From positions 42,091 through 106,090 of the forward strand of contig JANYHF010000059.1 of NCBI GenBank assembly GCA_025359185.1: DNA of 64,000 nucleotides, read 5' to 3'. The stretch is from Hyphomicrobiaceae bacterium. Its GTDB lineage: Bacteria; Pseudomonadota; Alphaproteobacteria; Rhizobiales; Hyphomicrobiaceae. A program made the translations under genes and the position numbers. Shown here piece by piece: positions 38,823 to 50,401 of the stretch. How positions within the stretch are numbered: the first letter of the stretch is position 1; every line of letters begins with the position of its first letter. Below the pieces are notes generated by a model that saw nothing but the letters and a program-made list of their open reading frames with translations, ran no database searches and was not told the DNA's origin.

Positions 38823-40407
38823 AACATCACTTCGCATTCGCCGGGCTCTGATTTCGGTTTCGGACAAGTCCGGGCTCGACGGCTTGGCGCGGGCGCTGGA
38901 GCGGCACGCGGTCGATGTGATTTCCACGGGCGGCACGGCCGCTGTGCTGCGGGCCATGGGGCTGGCCGTGACCGATGTGGCCGAAGTGACGGGCTTCCCC
39001 GAGATGCTCGATGGCCGCGTGAAAACGCTGCATCCGGCTGTGCATGGCGGCTTGCTGGCGGTGCGTGATGATGCAGCGCATACGGCAACGATGGCAGAAC
39101 ATAACATCGCGCCCATCGATCTGCTGGTGGTCAATCTGTATCCGTTTGAGGCCGCACTGGCGGTGGGCAAGCCGTTCGATGAGATGGTCGAGGTGATCGA
39201 TATCGGTGGCCCGGCGATGATCCGCAGCGCGGCCAAAAACCATGCGGGGGTGGCGGTGGTGGTTGATCCGTCCGACTACGATGCGCTGATCGCAGACCTC
39301 GATGCAGGCCGTGGAACGCTGACACTGGAGCTCAGGCGCAAACTGGCGGCCAAGGCGTTTTCGCGCACCGCCAGTTATGATGCCGCGATTGCCGGATGGC
39401 TCAGCGGCGAGGCTGGGGGAGCAGCGCCTGCCTATCGCTCTTTCGCTGGCAAACTCACGCAAGAACTGCGCTATGGCGAGAATCCGCATCAGACAGCGGC
39501 GCTGTATGCCTCCTTTCCGGCGCGGCCCGGCGTTGTGTCGGCTAGGCAAGTGCAGGGCAAGGAGCTGAGCTACAACAACATCGCTGATGCGGACGCGGCG
39601 TTTGAACTGGCGGCCGAGTTGGCTAGATTTGGCGACGCTGCGGTGGCGATCATCAAGCACGCGAACCCCTGCGGCGCGGCGCTGGGCGCGTCGTTTGCCG
39701 AGGCTTACGCCAAGGCGCTGGGCTGCGACCCGGTGAGTGCGTTTGGCGGTATCGTGGCGCTCAGTGGCCGGATCGATGCGGCGGCGGCAACGGCAATCGT
39801 CAAGGTGTTCACCGAAGTGGTGATTGCGCCGGACGCCGACGAAGACGCTTTGCGGGTTCTTGCTGGCAAAACGGCTGTCCGCGTGCTGCTGACCGGCGCG
39901 TTGCCGGACCTGCACCAGCGCGGTGACATGGTGCGCAGCGTTGCTGGCGGCCTGCTCGTGCAGTCGCAAGATGCCCGGACGATTGCTAATGCGGGCTTCG
40001 ACGTGGTGAGCAAGCGCCGGCCAAGCGGGGTCGAGATCGGCGATCTACGCTTTGCCTTCACCGTCGCCAAGCACGTGAAATCCAACGCCATCGTTTATGC
40101 GCGGGGCGGGGCGACAGTGGGCATCGGTGCTGGGCAGATGAGCCGCATCGACAGTGCCCGCATGGCCGCGTGGAAGGCAGGCCAGGCGGCAAAGGCGGCG
40201 GGAGCTGAAAGGCCGCTCACTGATGGATCTGTGGCCGCATCAGATGCGTTCTTTCCGTTTGCGGATGGATTGGAGGCTATTGCGGCGGCGGGCGCCACGG
40301 CGGTCATCCAGCCAGGTGGGAGTATGCGCGACGCTGAAGTTATCGCGGCCGCAGACCGGCTGGGGTTGGCGATGGTGTTCACGGGCCAACGGCATTTCCG
40401 GCACTAG
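38815..40407 (+). CDS. purH: bifunctional AICAR transformylase / IMP cyclohydrolase
   Basis: The last two steps of IMP synthesis. Residues 1-200 are the cyclohydrolase ([30 protein letters not shown]); the rest is the transformylase ([23 protein letters not shown], catalytic Lys-His). 530 residues, full length. The ATG at 38815 overlaps the end of the heparinase-like gene, so translation is probably coupled. Confidence 0.97.
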   Translation: MAETSLRIRRALISVSDKSGLDGLARALERHAVDVISTGGTAAVLRAMGLAVTDVAEVTGFPEMLDGRVKTLHPAVHGGLLAVRDDAAHTATMAEHNIAPIDLLVVNLYPFEAALAVGKPFDEMVEVIDIGGPAMIRSAAKNHAGVAVVVDPSDYDALIADLDAGRGTLTLELRRKLAAKAFSRTASYDAAIAGWLSGEAGGAAPAYRSFAGKLTQELRYGENPHQTAALYASFPARPGVVSARQVQGKELSYNNIADADAAFELAAELARFGDAAVAIIKHANPCGAALGASFAEAYAKALGCDPVSAFGGIVALSGRIDAAAATAIVKVFTEVVIAPDADEDALRVLAGKTAVRVLLTGALPDLHQRGDMVRSVAGGLLVQSQDARTIANAGFDVVSKRRPSGVEIGDLRFAFTVAKHVKSNAIVYARGGATVGIGAGQMSRIDSARMAAWKAGQAAKAAGAERPLTDGSVAASDAFFPFADGLEAIAAAGATAVIQPGGSMRDAEVIAAADRLGLAMVFTGQRHFRH

Positions 40408-40423
40408 GCCAGGAACCCTGTTC

Positions 40424-43270
40424 TCAATCCAACTTCCCATGGCAGTGTTTGAATTTCTTGCCGCTGCCGCAGGGGCAGGACTCGTTGCGCGAAACTTTGC
40501 CCCAGGTCGACGGCTTCTTGGGATCGACTTCAGAGGCCTTGCGTACGCGCACCGGCTCGGCTTTCGGCTCGGCAAGCATAGTCGCAAGCGCGCCACTGCT
40601 TCCCGCCATCATTCGCGTGCCGGCATCCGGCGATACTTCGGATCCGCCCAGTTCATCCTCGCCCGTGCGCGGGTCGATGTGGTGCGCCTGTAATGGCGGC
40701 AGTTCCTGCGGCTGCAACGCGGGTTCCGGCTGCGAGATCTGCACATGCATGATCTGCCCTGTGACGGCCACACGCAGATTGTTAAGGAGCGCCTCGAACA
40801 GCGTGTAGGCCTCGCTCTTGTACTCGTTCAGCGGATCGCGCTGGCCGTAGCCGCGCAGGCCGATGACTTCGCGCAAGTGCTCCATGTTGACGATATGCTC
40901 GCGCCAGAGGTGATCGAGCGTATAGAGAAGCACCATCTTTTCGACCTGGCGCATCTGGTCGCCGCCGACGTCGATCGTCTTTTTCTCGGCCGCCGCATCG
41001 ACTTCTTTGTAGAGCCGCTCACGGATTTCCTGATCCGCGATGCCTTCTTCCTGCGCCCATAGTTCAATCGGTGGCTGGATGCCGAACACGCGTTCGACCT
41101 CAACGGCGAGACCCTTAACGTCCCACTGCTCGGCATACTGCTTTTCTGGCACGTGCTTATCGACGAAATCGTCAACCACATGGTGGCGCATATCGGCGAT
41201 GGTCTCACTGACATCCTCATCGCCCATCAGGTCCAGCCGCTGCTCGAAGATCACCTTGCGCTGGTCGTTGGAGACGTCGTCGTATTTCAGGATGTTCTTA
41301 CGGATATCGAAGTTGCGCGCTTCCACCTTCTGTTGCGCGCGTTCGAGTGCCTTATTGATCCAGCGATGGGTGATCGCTTCGTTCTCTTCCATGCCGAGCC
41401 GCGATAGCACCGCCTCCATGCGGTCGGAGCCGAAGATTTTCATCAGGTCGTCGTCCAGCGACAGGAAGAAGCGCGAATGTCCGGGGTCGCCCTGACGGCC
41501 CGACCGGCCACGCAACTGGTTGTCGATGCGGCGGCTTTCGTGGCGCTCGGTACCGATGACATAGAGACCGCCAGCTTCGATGGCCTTAGTCTTCTTACCC
41601 AGAACATCTGATTGGATGCGATCTTTTTCCTTAGCCGTCGCCAGCTCCGAGGGCGGCTCCTTGGCTGGGTGCGCCTCAGTCTGCTCCTTGATCCAATCGC
41701 GCAGGCGGTAATCGACATTGCCGCCAAGCTGGATGTCGGTGCCGCGTCCCGCCATATTGGTGGCGATGGTCACCTCACCCGGCACGCCAGCCTGGGCGAT
41801 GATGCTCGCCTCCTGTTCGTGGTAGCGTGCGTTCAACACTTGATGCGGAATGGCGCCGTTAAACCCTAGCTCCTTCAGCGCTACCGGGTCTTTCAGCATG
41901 TCTGACAGGCGCTCGGACTTTTCGATTGAGGTCGTGCCGACCAGGATGGGCTGTCCGCGCTCCCGGCAATCCTTGATCAGATTGACGATCGCCCGGTACT
42001 TCTCTTTCTCGGTGCGGTAGACCTCATCGTCGTCGTCAGCTCGCGCCACATCGACATTGGTTGGCACTTCGATAACATCGAGTCCGTAGATGTCGAGGAA
42101 TTCTTCCGCTTCAGTCGCCGCCGTACCCGTCATACCGGCGAGCTTGTCATACAAGCGAAAATAGTTCTGGAAAGTAATGGAGGCAAAAGTCCGATTTTCC
42201 GGCTGGATCGCGACGTGCTCCTTGGCCTCCAGCGCCTGGTGTAGACCATCCGAGTAGCGGCGCCCTTGCATCATCCGGCCTGTGAACTCGTCGATAATGA
42301 CGACTTCGCCGTTCTTGACGATATAGTCCTTGTCCTTCGTGAACAGCGTATGGGCTTTCAGCGCTTGATTGATGTGGTGCACGAGGCCGACATTGGTCAC
42401 GTCGTAGAGGTTCTCGTCCTTCAACAGCTTGGCGTCTTTCAGCAAGTCTTCGACATGCTGGGTGCCTGGCTCCGTCAGCATCACCTGACGCATCTTCAGG
42501 TCCAGTTCGTACTCGTCCTTGCCGAGCTTCTGGAACAGGTCATCGACGGTGCTGTAAAGGTCCGATTTGTCCTCAACCGGTCCTGAAATGATCAGCGGCG
42601 TGCGGGCTTCGTCGACCAGGATGGAGTCGACCTCGTCAACGATGGCGTAGGAATGCCCGCGCTGCACCATGGCGGCCTTCGAGTGCTCCATGTTGTCACG
42701 AAGATAATCGAAGCCCAGTTCATTGTTGGTGCCGTAGGTCACGTCAGCACCGTAACCGGCGCGGCGTTCGTCCTGTGGCAGGTCATGCAAGATGACGCCG
42801 ACGCTGAGGCCGAGGAACTGATAAACCTGCCCCATCCATTCACTGTCGCGCTTGGCGAGGTAGTCGTTCACCGTGACGACATGCACACCCTTGCCCGCCA
42901 GCGCATTAAGATAGACCGGCAGCGTGCCGACGAGCGTTTTGCCCTCGCCGGTTTTCATCTCGGCGATCTTGCCGTCGTGTAGCACCATGCCGCCCATCAG
43001 CTGCACGTCGAAATGGCGCTGGCCGAGGGTGCGCCGGGCCGCTTCGCGCACAGTGGCGAAGGCAGGGATCAGCAGCTCCTCGAGGTCACGACCATTCGCC
43101 AGCTGCTCACGGAACTCCACCGTCCGATGGCGCAGGTCAGCATCGCTGAGCCTCTCGATCTCCGGCTCCAGGTTGTTGATCGCGACGATCCGTGGCCGGT
43201 AGGCCTTGATCTTGCGCTCATTTGAGGTGCCGAAGATGCGGCCCGCAAAGGAAGTAATCGTTCCGAGCAT
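40424..43270 (-). CDS. secA: preprotein translocase ATPase SecA
   Basis: Motor of the Sec pathway at the inner membrane. 948 residues with Walker A MKTGEGKT (105-112), the [15 protein letters not shown]alker B region, [10 protein letters not shown] and [10 protein letters not shown] helicase motifs, and the C-terminal zinc-binding [14 protein letters not shown] that binds SecB. GAGGAAATACATCT precedes the ATG. Convergent with purH with 16 bases between stops. Confidence 0.98.
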   Translation of the reverse strand: MLGTITSFAGRIFGTSNERKIKAYRPRIVAINNLEPEIERLSDADLRHRTVEFREQLANGRDLEELLIPAFATVREAARRTLGQRHFDVQLMGGMVLHDGKIAEMKTGEGKTLVGTLPVYLNALAGKGVHVVTVNDYLAKRDSEWMGQVYQFLGLSVGVILHDLPQDERRAGYGADVTYGTNNELGFDYLRDNMEHSKAAMVQRGHSYAIVDEVDSILVDEARTPLIISGPVEDKSDLYSTVDDLFQKLGKDEYELDLKMRQVMLTEPGTQHVEDLLKDAKLLKDENLYDVTNVGLVHHINQALKAHTLFTKDKDYIVKNGEVVIIDEFTGRMMQGRRYSDGLHQALEAKEHVAIQPENRTFASITFQNYFRLYDKLAGMTGTAATEAEEFLDIYGLDVIEVPTNVDVARADDDDEVYRTEKEKYRAIVNLIKDCRERGQPILVGTTSIEKSERLSDMLKDPVALKELGFNGAIPHQVLNARYHEQEASIIAQAGVPGEVTIATNMAGRGTDIQLGGNVDYRLRDWIKEQTEAHPAKEPPSELATAKEKDRIQSDVLGKKTKAIEAGGLYVIGTERHESRRIDNQLRGRSGRQGDPGHSRFFLSLDDDLMKIFGSDRMEAVLSRLGMEENEAITHRWINKALERAQQKVEARNFDIRKNILKYDDVSNDQRKVIFEQRLDLMGDEDVSETIADMRHHVVDDFVDKHVPEKQYAEQWDVKGLAVEVERVFGIQPPIELWAQEEGIADQEIRERLYKEVDAAAEKKTIDVGGDQMRQVEKMVLLYTLDHLWREHIVNMEHLREVIGLRGYGQRDPLNEYKSEAYTLFEALLNNLRVAVTGQIMHVQISQPEPALQPQELPPLQAHHIDPRTGEDELGGSEVSPDAGTRMMAGSSGALATMLAEPKAEPVRVRKASEVDPKKPSTWGKVSRNESCPCGSGKKFKHCHGKLD

Positions 43271-43530
43271 AGATGTATTTCCTCAAGGACAGGCGCGGCG
43301 TCCGGCGGCCCACCATCGGTGATTGCGGCACCCGCGCACGAGCCGGAAAACAGCTGAACGCGGGGGTGTCGCGGCAAGATTGGCCAAGCAAGCGTGCCAA
43401 AGCGCGCCGCCGTGGTGGGCAGTTTGAACGAGTTGACCAGACAGATAAGAAGGCCCCCCGGCAAAGTCAACGATTGCGGCTGTCGTTGGGCGGCGAGGTC
43501 ACGCGGAGTTGCGCAGGTGCAGGAAGGGGT
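43271..43530. other. secA upstream region
   Basis: 260 bases between the secA start and the stop of the next gene on the same strand. No gene or strong repeat is seen. The secA promoter is expected here but I cannot place it. Confidence 0.35.
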
Positions 43531-44448
43531 TCAGGCCGGCCGATTCGCGGCCAGCCACTGCGACACGACCACCGACGTCAGCACCAAAGTGGCTCCGGCC
43601 AAACGCCGTGCATCAAGCGCTTCGCCCAAAATGACGAAAGCCAAAGGCATGGTGAACACGGTCTCTAAGTTCATCAGCATCGTGACGCGTGTCGCGCTGA
43701 TCAGCTGCACGCCCAGGCTCATGCCGAAATAGCCTATCGAAAAGCAAATCGAGAGCGCCAAAATAAGTAACCAGCCAAAACCATCGCTGGGACCAGGGGT
43801 ATGAAATGGCATCAGTCCGATGACATAGAAGGCGACGCCCGCAAAGGCTGCGATAACAGCCCCGGCAAGCGATGTAAAAAGCGTTGTTGCGCCGGGTTCT
43901 GCACTGGCCAAACCGTAGCGTGACCAAATGAAAAATCCCGCGGACCCCAATCCAGCGCCAAAGGCGCACAGCACGCCGGCGAAATTCACATGCGATGCAA
44001 AGCCCTCGCCGCCAGCTCCCAGCGCAATGGCGAGCCCGGCAAAGGCTGTCAGCAGGCAGCCAAACTGTGCCGGGCTGATAGGCGTGCGTTCGATGAGACT
44101 TTGCAGGATCGCTGTGAAGATCGGGTAGAAATACAGGATGAGCAGGGCAAGGCCGATGGGGATCAGTCCAAATGCGGTGATGAGGCAAAGTGAGTCGAAA
44201 CTGGCCAGGCAACCGGCAGCAATGGCGTGCCCAAAAAACCGCCGCGGCAGCGCCAAGGACTGGCCCGTCATTGGCAGGATGATGAGCAACCCGGCAATCA
44301 GCACAACATAGCGCAGAAAAAGCACGGCCGTTGGCGTTGCGCCTTGCCCATAAGCGAGGGCGACAAGGACATTGTTGCCTGCATAGCCCGCTGCCGCCAT
44401 AACGGTGACGAGGATGCCGGCGATCCTCGCGTTCGAACCCTTGTCCAA
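43531..44448 (-). CDS. EamA/DMT family transporter
   Basis: A 305-residue inner-membrane carrier with about ten helices in two EamA halves (roughly 10-145 and 155-295); AAAGYAGNNVLVALAY is the first helix and LNLETVFTMPLAFVILGEALD is the conserved end of the ninth. Substrate unknown. It is divergent from lysC with a 127-base gap that should contain both promoters. Confidence 0.88.
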   Translation of the reverse strand: MDKGSNARIAGILVTVMAAAGYAGNNVLVALAYGQGATPTAVLFLRYVVLIAGLLIILPMTGQSLALPRRFFGHAIAAGCLASFDSLCLITAFGLIPIGLALLILYFYPIFTAILQSLIERTPISPAQFGCLLTAFAGLAIALGAGGEGFASHVNFAGVLCAFGAGLGSAGFFIWSRYGLASAEPGATTLFTSLAGAVIAAFAGVAFYVIGLMPFHTPGPSDGFGWLLILALSICFSIGYFGMSLGVQLISATRVTMLMNLETVFTMPLAFVILGEALDARRLAGATLVLTSVVVSQWLAANRPA

Positions 44449-44575
44449 GCCCCTTGCCTCCCCAGGCCTGGCGGTCTAATCGGAAGCCGCAAGCTGCGTT
44501 GCGACCCCGCGCGCCGACCCTTAGTCTAGCCGATCCGCGCACCGCCTGGAAGCCGCCGAGCATGAGCCTGCCAAG

Positions 44576-45835
44576 ATGAGCTTGATTGTCATGAAATTCG
44601 GCGGCACTTCCGTCGCCACCGTCGAACGCATCCGCGTCGTCGCGCAGCACGTCAAGCGCGAGGTGGATGCTGGTCACAAGGTCGCCGTGGTGGTCTCGGC
44701 CATGTCGGGAGTGACCAATCAGCTGGTCGCCTGGGTGAAGGAAGCCAACGAGCTGTACGATCCGCGCGAGTATGACACTGTGGTCGCATCGGGCGAACAG
44801 GTCACGAGCGGGTTGACAGCGATTGCGCTGCAAAAGATTGGCGTCAAGGCACGCTCCTGGCAGGGCTGGCAGATCCCAATCAAGACCGACGCGGCGCATG
44901 GTTCGGCTCGGATGATCGACATTCCCGGTAACGCGCTGCTGGCGAGCATGGCCTCGGGCGAAGTGGCCGTGATCGCTGGCTTCCAGGGCGTTGAGGCGGA
45001 CGGCGAGCGCATTGCCACACTTGGACGCGGTGGCTCGGACACCAGCGCGGTGGCGATTGCGGCGGCCCTGAAGGCGGACCTTTGCGACATCTATACAGAC
45101 GTCGATGGCGTCTACACCACCGATCCTCGCATGGTGCCCAAGGCCAAGCGCATGGACAAAATCTCCTATGAAGAGATGTTGGAAATGGCGTCTCTGGGGG
45201 CCAAGGTGCTGCAAATCCGCTCCGTGGAACTGGCCATGGTGCAGGGCGTGCGCCTGCGCGTACGCTCCAGCTTTGTTGCTCCCGATCAGCTGAAGCCGTT
45301 CAAGCTCGGCGAACACTCTGATGTTGGTACATTTGTCTGCGACGAGGATGAAATCGTGGAAAAGCATGTGGTTAGTGGCATCGCTTATGCTAAGGACGAG
45401 GCCAAGGTGACGCTGTTCGGCATCGAGGACAAACCGGGCGTGGCCGCCGCCATCTTCGGGCCGCTGGCCGAGACCAACATCAATGTCGATATGATCGTGC
45501 AAAACGTTTCGGAAGACGGCAAATCGACGGCAATGACGTTTACAGTGCCCGCAGCTGATCTCGCCCGATCGCTGGATGTTGTGAAGGCGCACAAGAGCAA
45601 GATCGGCTACCGTGAGTTGAAGGCGGCGACGGATGTGGTCAAGGTATCGGTGATCGGGATTGGAATGCGTAGTCATGCTGGCGTTGCGTCCAGCATGTTC
45701 AAAGCATTGTCGAGCAAAGGCATCAATATTGAAGCCATCTCGACGTCCGAGATCAAGATCAGCGTTTTGATCAGCGCCGACTACACCGAACTCGCTGTCC
45801 GCACGCTGCACACGCTTTATGGATTGGATGCTTGA
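44576..45835 (+). CDS. lysC: aspartate kinase
   Basis: First step of lysine, threonine and methionine synthesis. 419 residues: KFGGTS at 7-12, the kinase domain to about residue 245 (GRGGSDTSAVAIAAAL, DVDGVYTTDPR), then two ACT domains (about 265-335 and 345-410) that give feedback control. It opens the lysC-ptsP-prfA-prmC run found in many alphaproteobacteria. The start at 44576 is supported by homology; no strong ribosome site is seen. Confidence 0.97.
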   Translation: MSLIVMKFGGTSVATVERIRVVAQHVKREVDAGHKVAVVVSAMSGVTNQLVAWVKEANELYDPREYDTVVASGEQVTSGLTAIALQKIGVKARSWQGWQIPIKTDAAHGSARMIDIPGNALLASMASGEVAVIAGFQGVEADGERIATLGRGGSDTSAVAIAAALKADLCDIYTDVDGVYTTDPRMVPKAKRMDKISYEEMLEMASLGAKVLQIRSVELAMVQGVRLRVRSSFVAPDQLKPFKLGEHSDVGTFVCDEDEIVEKHVVSGIAYAKDEAKVTLFGIEDKPGVAAAIFGPLAETNINVDMIVQNVSEDGKSTAMTFTVPAADLARSLDVVKAHKSKIGYRELKAATDVVKVSVIGIGMRSHAGVASSMFKALSSKGINIEAISTSEIKISVLISADYTELAVRTLHTLYGLDA

Positions 45836-45845
45836 AAGGTAGGGA

Positions 45846-45923
45846 CGCCGGGACTCGGGATTCGGGACTCGGGACTCGGAAGGGGCTCAACCTTCTCCGA
45901 GTCCCGAGTCCCGAGTCCCGAAT
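45846..45923. repeat. inverted repeat built of 7-bp tandem units
   Basis: Left arm has four CGGGACT-type units (one CGGGATT); the right arm has the complementary AGTCCCG units, and the two arms pair around a short loop (AAGGGGCTCAACCTT). It fills most of the lysC-ptsP gap and could form a long stem in RNA. Confidence 0.8.
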
Positions 45924-45942
45924 TCCGTTCTCTAAATAGTCT

Positions 45943-48234
45943 ATGCCGCCCCCCGATGCTGGACCGATGATCCTGATCCGCCGGCTCCGCCAGATCATGG
46001 CAGAGCGCGGCACCGGTCAGGAACGTCTCGACATGATCGTTCGCCAGATCGCCAACCTGATGGTTGCCGAGGTGTGCTCGATCTATGTCCGGCGTCAGGA
46101 TGGCTCGCTGGAGCTGTTCGCCAACGAGGGCCTCAACCCCGAGGCTGTCCACCGCACGCACATGAAGCGCGGCGAGGGCCTGGTTGGCCTGATCGCCGAA
46201 GCTGGCGAGGCGGTCAACCTCGCAGAAGCCCAAACACATCCGTCATTTTCCTACCGGCCCGAAACGGGCGAGGAAATCTACCATTCCTTTCTCGGCGTGC
46301 CGGTCATCCGCGCGGGCAATGTGCTCGGCGTTCTGGTGGTGCAAAACCGGACACCGCGTCATTACACGGAGGATGAGGAAGAGGGCCTGCAAACCACGGC
46401 CATGGTGCTGGCCGAGCATTTGGCCTCAGGCGACGTGGCGGGCGCGCTGCTGGGTGCGGGAGCGGCGGGTGCGCGCGGAAAAGTTTCGGTGATCAAGGGC
46501 CAGGCGCTGTCCGAAGGCATCGCCATGGGCCGCATCGTGCTGCACCAGCCGCGCGTGATCGTGCGGGCGCTGCTGGCTGAAGATTCGGGCAAAGAGATCA
46601 TCCGGCTTGGCGCTGCCCTCGAAAAACTGCGCGCCACCATCGACAACATGCTCGACCGGCGCGAGGTCTCGGAACCTGGCGAACACCGCGATGTGCTTGA
46701 AACCTACCGCATGTTTGCCCATGACAGCGGCTGGGTTGGCCGCATCGAGGAAGCAGTGACGACGGGACTCACGGCCGAGGCCGCCGTCGAGCGCGTCCGC
46801 AATGACATGCGCGCGCGGATGCTGAAGCGCCAGGACACCTATTGGAAAGAGCGTTTCCGCGATCTCGACGATTTGTCGGACCGGCTGCTGCGGACGCTCG
46901 CGGGCAAGACCGGAACGGCAGCAACCGAGGCGTTGCCCGACGATGCGATTGTCGTCGCCCGCAATATGGGGCCGGCCGAACTGCTCGACTATGACCGCAG
47001 CAAACTGCGTGGCGTTGTCATTGAGGAGGGCGGCTCGGCCAGCCATGTCGCAATCGTTGCGCGGGCGCTGGGCATCGCGGCGCTAGGCCAGGCCGAGGGT
47101 GTCATCGAAATGGCGGAGGCGGGCGATTCCGCCATTGTCGATGCTGACACGGGCGAGCTGCATCTCAGGCCGTCGCAGGATCTGATCAACGCCTATTCCG
47201 ACCGGGTGCGCTTCAAAGCCAAGCGGCAGCAACGCTATGCGGGCTTGCGCGACGTGCCAGCGGTGACGCGCGATGGTGTCACCATCAGCCTCAACATGAA
47301 TGCTGGCCTGCTGGTAGATATGGCGCAGCTTGAGCCATCGGGCGCGGACGGCATTGGGTTATTCCGCACCGAGCTGGAGTTCATGATCTCCCCGGGATTG
47401 CCCATGAAGGACCGGCAGACAGCGATGTACCGCAAGATCCTGGACGCTGCGGGCGGCAAGCCGGTGGTGTTCCGCTCGCTGGATATCGGCGGCGACAAGA
47501 TGCTGCCCTATCTTAGTCACGATAAGGAAGAGAACCCGGCCATGGGCTGGCGGGCCGTGCGCATGACGCTGGATCGCTCGGGCCTGTTCCGTGCGCAGTT
47601 GCGCGCGCTGTTGAAGGCTGCTGCGGGCCGCGAATTGCGCCTGATGCTGCCGATGATTTCTGAGGCCTCGGAATATGAGCGCGCGCGGGAGATCTTGGAA
47701 CAAGAGCTGGCCTTGGCGCGCCGGTTCGGCTGGCCGGAAGCCGGCAAAATCTATTTGGGCGCGATGATCGAAGTGCCGTCGCTGCTGATGCAGCTCGACC
47801 GCATCTTTGAGCTCGCCGATTTTGCGTCGGTGGGCAGCAATGATCTGATCCAGTTCCTGTTCGCGGCTGACCGCAACAATCCGCGTATGGCGCGCCGTTA
47901 TGATCCGTTGTCGCCGCCGGTCCTGCGGGCGCTGTCGATGATTGTGGAGGCCGCCAACCGCAACAATCGTCCGGTGACGTTGTGCGGCGAGCTGGCGGGC
48001 AAGCCTCTGGAGGCCATGGCGCTGATGGGGGTGGGCTTCCGCTCCATTTCCATGGCGGCTGCGGGGCTGGGGCCGGTGAAGGCGATGATCCTCTCGCTTG
48101 ACGCGGCGCGGTTGCACGACGCCATGATGCCCATGCTCAATTCTGGCGCGCGCAGTGTGCGAGCCGATCTGTTACGCTTTGCCGAGGAAACCGCCGTCGA
48201 TCTCGGCATTGAGACTGCGGCGCCCATAAATTAG
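45943..48234 (+). CDS. ptsP: phosphoenolpyruvate-protein phosphotransferase PtsP (EI-Ntr)
   Basis: First enzyme of the nitrogen PTS. 763 residues: an N-terminal GAF domain (about 20-165, which senses glutamine in relatives), then the enzyme I domains. The phosphorylated histidine is H368 in GGSASHVAIVARALG; GIGLFRTELEFM and the C-terminal PEP-binding barrel (MIEVPSLL, SNDLIQFLFAADR, LCGELAG) follow. Works with PtsN encoded at 8.2 kb. Confidence 0.96.
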   Translation: MPPPDAGPMILIRRLRQIMAERGTGQERLDMIVRQIANLMVAEVCSIYVRRQDGSLELFANEGLNPEAVHRTHMKRGEGLVGLIAEAGEAVNLAEAQTHPSFSYRPETGEEIYHSFLGVPVIRAGNVLGVLVVQNRTPRHYTEDEEEGLQTTAMVLAEHLASGDVAGALLGAGAAGARGKVSVIKGQALSEGIAMGRIVLHQPRVIVRALLAEDSGKEIIRLGAALEKLRATIDNMLDRREVSEPGEHRDVLETYRMFAHDSGWVGRIEEAVTTGLTAEAAVERVRNDMRARMLKRQDTYWKERFRDLDDLSDRLLRTLAGKTGTAATEALPDDAIVVARNMGPAELLDYDRSKLRGVVIEEGGSASHVAIVARALGIAALGQAEGVIEMAEAGDSAIVDADTGELHLRPSQDLINAYSDRVRFKAKRQQRYAGLRDVPAVTRDGVTISLNMNAGLLVDMAQLEPSGADGIGLFRTELEFMISPGLPMKDRQTAMYRKILDAAGGKPVVFRSLDIGGDKMLPYLSHDKEENPAMGWRAVRMTLDRSGLFRAQLRALLKAAAGRELRLMLPMISEASEYERAREILEQELALARRFGWPEAGKIYLGAMIEVPSLLMQLDRIFELADFASVGSNDLIQFLFAADRNNPRMARRYDPLSPPVLRALSMIVEAANRNNRPVTLCGELAGKPLEAMALMGVGFRSISMAAAGLGPVKAMILSLDAARLHDAMMPMLNSGARSVRADLLRFAEETAVDLGIETAAPIN

Positions 48235-48248
48235 GATGCGTCTCTGCG

Positions 48249-48376
48249 GCTTTCCCGCCCCACCCCCATCCTGTCCTTCCCCCCTCAAGGGGGAAGGGAC
48301 GCGTATACCGCACTATCGAAGCTATCGTCTCCCCCCCTTAAGGGGGGAGGAACAAGTTGGGGGTGGTGCGGGAACG
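48249..48376. repeat. G/C-tract palindromic element, copy 4
   Basis: Arms GGCTTTCCCGCCCCACCCCC and GGGGGTGGTGCGGGAACGCC, inner stems CTTCCCCCCTCAAGGGGGAAG and CCCCCCTTAAGGGGGG, and CTATCG twice at 48313-48327. Lies between ptsP and prfA. Confidence 0.85.
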
Positions 48377-48413
48377 CCCTTCGGCAATTGCCGCTGCTTA
48401 AATTGGATAGACA

Positions 48414-49502
48414 ATGACTGGTGTTCCGAAAGAAAAACTCGACCGGCTGGTGCAGCGCTGGGAAACGGTGCAGACAGAGCTTTCAACCAGCTCGGGCGAC
48501 CAGGTGACATTCGTCAAGCTCTCCAAGGAGTTTGCCGAACTGAATCCGCTGGTGGTTGCGATCCGCTCTTTGCGCGACGCAGAAAAGGAAGCCGCCGACC
48601 TCAAGGTGATGATCGCCGAGGGCGGTGACGCCGAGATGAAGGCGATGGCCGAAAGCGAGTTGGCCGTGATCGAGCCGCGCATCGAAAAGTTCGGCCACGA
48701 TCTCCAGATCATGCTGCTGCCCACGGACGAGGCCGACGAGCGCAGCGCCATCCTCGAATTGCGGGCGGGCACCGGGGGCGACGAAGCGGCGCTGTTCGCA
48801 GGCGACCTGTTCCGCATGTACAACCGCTATGCCGACATCCAAGGCTGGAAGACCGAGATCATTTCGGCCAGCGAAAGCGAGCTAGGCGGTTACAAGGAAA
48901 TCATTGCCAACATCAGCGGTAAGGGCGTGTTCGCGCGGCTGAAATTCGAGAGCGGCGTGCACCGTGTGCAGCGCGTTCCAGCGACTGAGGGCAGCGGGCG
49001 CATTCATACGTCGGCGGCGACAGTGGCCGTGCTGCCGGAAGCCCAGGAAGTCGATATCGATATCCGCATGGAGGACATCCGTATCGATACGATGCGGTCC
49101 TCGGGCGCGGGCGGCCAGCACGTCAACACCACGGACTCGGCGGTCCGGCTAACACATTTGCCCTCAGGTATCGTCATCACCAGTCACGAAAAATCGCAGC
49201 ATCAGAACCGCGCCCGCGTCATGCAGGTGCTGCGTACACGCCTCTATGATCTGGAACGCCAGAAGATCGACGACGAGCGTTCGGCCGCGCGCAAGAGCCA
49301 GATCGGCACCGGCGATCGCTCGGCGCGCATCCGCACTTACAATTTTCCGCAAGGCCGCGTCACCGACCACCGGATCAATCTCACGCTGTACAATCTCAGC
49401 AGCGTGATGGAAGGCAATTCGCTGGATGATCTGGTCGATGCGCTGATTGCGGACCGTCAGGCCAAGCTGCTGGCCGAAATGGGTGAGGACGTCGGATCGT
49501 GA
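48414..49502 (+). CDS. prfA: peptide chain release factor 1
   Basis: Terminates translation at UAA and UAG. 362 residues with the peptidyl hydrolysis motif G233-G234-Q235 in [12 protein letters not shown] and the RF1 domain patterns ([43 protein letters not shown]). Its stop overlaps the start of prmC, whose product methylates this glutamine. Confidence 0.98.
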   Translation: MTGVPKEKLDRLVQRWETVQTELSTSSGDQVTFVKLSKEFAELNPLVVAIRSLRDAEKEAADLKVMIAEGGDAEMKAMAESELAVIEPRIEKFGHDLQIMLLPTDEADERSAILELRAGTGGDEAALFAGDLFRMYNRYADIQGWKTEIISASESELGGYKEIIANISGKGVFARLKFESGVHRVQRVPATEGSGRIHTSAATVAVLPEAQEVDIDIRMEDIRIDTMRSSGAGGQHVNTTDSAVRLTHLPSGIVITSHEKSQHQNRARVMQVLRTRLYDLERQKIDDERSAARKSQIGTGDRSARIRTYNFPQGRVTDHRINLTLYNLSSVMEGNSLDDLVDALIADRQAKLLAEMGEDVGS

Positions 49503-50401
49503 TCGCACTCGACTCTGAGACCACGGCGACCAAAGCCTGGGCGGAACTCAATCGCGTGTTCGCCGCAGCCAAACTCGAAACGCCGGTGATCGACGCGCGC
49601 CTGCTGGTGTGCCACACCCTCGGACTCGACCGCATGGGGCTACTGAAAGAGCCCAACCGGCAGTTAGGCGCCAAGGCCGCAGATTTGATTGACGCGGCCC
49701 GCCGCCGTCTCGCCAACGAACCGGTCAGCCGCATCATTGGCGAGCGGGCCTTCTGGGGACGGACCTTCAAGGTGACGCCAGCGACGCTTGATCCGCGCCA
49801 TGACAGCGAGACCCTGGTCGAAACTGTGCTTGCCCTGTTGAAAGAGGCTCCGTCAGACAAGCCGTTGCGCATCCTTGATCTGGGCACCGGCACCGGCTGC
49901 CTCCTTCTGACGCTGCTTGCCGAGGTGCCAGATGCGACCGGGCTTGGCATCGATATCAGCCCGGAGGCGATTATTGTCGCGAAGGCTAACGCTGCCCGTC
50001 TCGGTCTGGCGGAGCGGGCGCGTTTTCAGCCGGGCAATTGGGCCGCCGGTCTAACCAAATCGTTCGACGTCATCGTCTCTAATCCGCCCTACATCCGGCA
50101 CGGCGACCTCGCCGCGCTACCTGCTGATGTTGCGGCCTACGATCCGGTGTCGGCGCTCGATGGCGGGCCAGATGGACTTGCGGCCTACCGTCAGATCCTG
50201 GCCAGTCTGCCACCGCTTAGCCCACGCGCCCGTCTCGTGTTTGAGCTGGGTGCGGGCCAAGCCTCTTCGGTCGCGCAACTCATTCAGGGCCGTTTCGCTA
50301 CCACCGCAATCCTCACGATCCGACGCTGGCATGACCTCGCAGGCATCGAACGTGTGGTTTCAGCAACTTTCGATGGCCAACCGCAGTTTGCGGCCCCATG
50401 A
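49499..50401 (+). CDS. prmC: release factor glutamine methyltransferase
   Basis: Methylates the GGQ glutamine of release factors. 300 residues: N-terminal helical domain, then the SAM-binding fold with [13 protein letters not shown] and the catalytic N195-P-P-Y198. GTG start at 49499 overlapping the prfA stop (GTGA), so translation is coupled. Confidence 0.96.
   Translation: MIALDSETTATKAWAELNRVFAAAKLETPVIDARLLVCHTLGLDRMGLLKEPNRQLGAKAADLIDAARRRLANEPVSRIIGERAFWGRTFKVTPATLDPRHDSETLVETVLALLKEAPSDKPLRILDLGTGTGCLLLTLLAEVPDATGLGIDISPEAIIVAKANAARLGLAERARFQPGNWAAGLTKSFDVIVSNPPYIRHGDLAALPADVAAYDPVSALDGGPDGLAAYRQILASLPPLSPRARLVFELGAGQASSVAQLIQGRFATTAILTIRRWHDLAGIERVVSATFDGQPQFAAP

Noticed and set aside
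37698..39236. 512-codon minus-strand frame over heparinase-like gene and purH
   Set aside because: Shadow of two well-supported genes on the other strand.
43613..45811. 732-codon open frame on the minus strand opposite lysC and an exporter gene
   Set aside because: It is the antisense of two clear genes; composition is His/Arg/Gln-rich as expected for a shadow frame in GC-rich DNA, and no domain is recognisable.
45846..45923. CRISPR-like array
   Set aside because: Units are only 7 bases, have no spacers and reverse orientation in the middle; it is a palindrome, and no cas gene is present.
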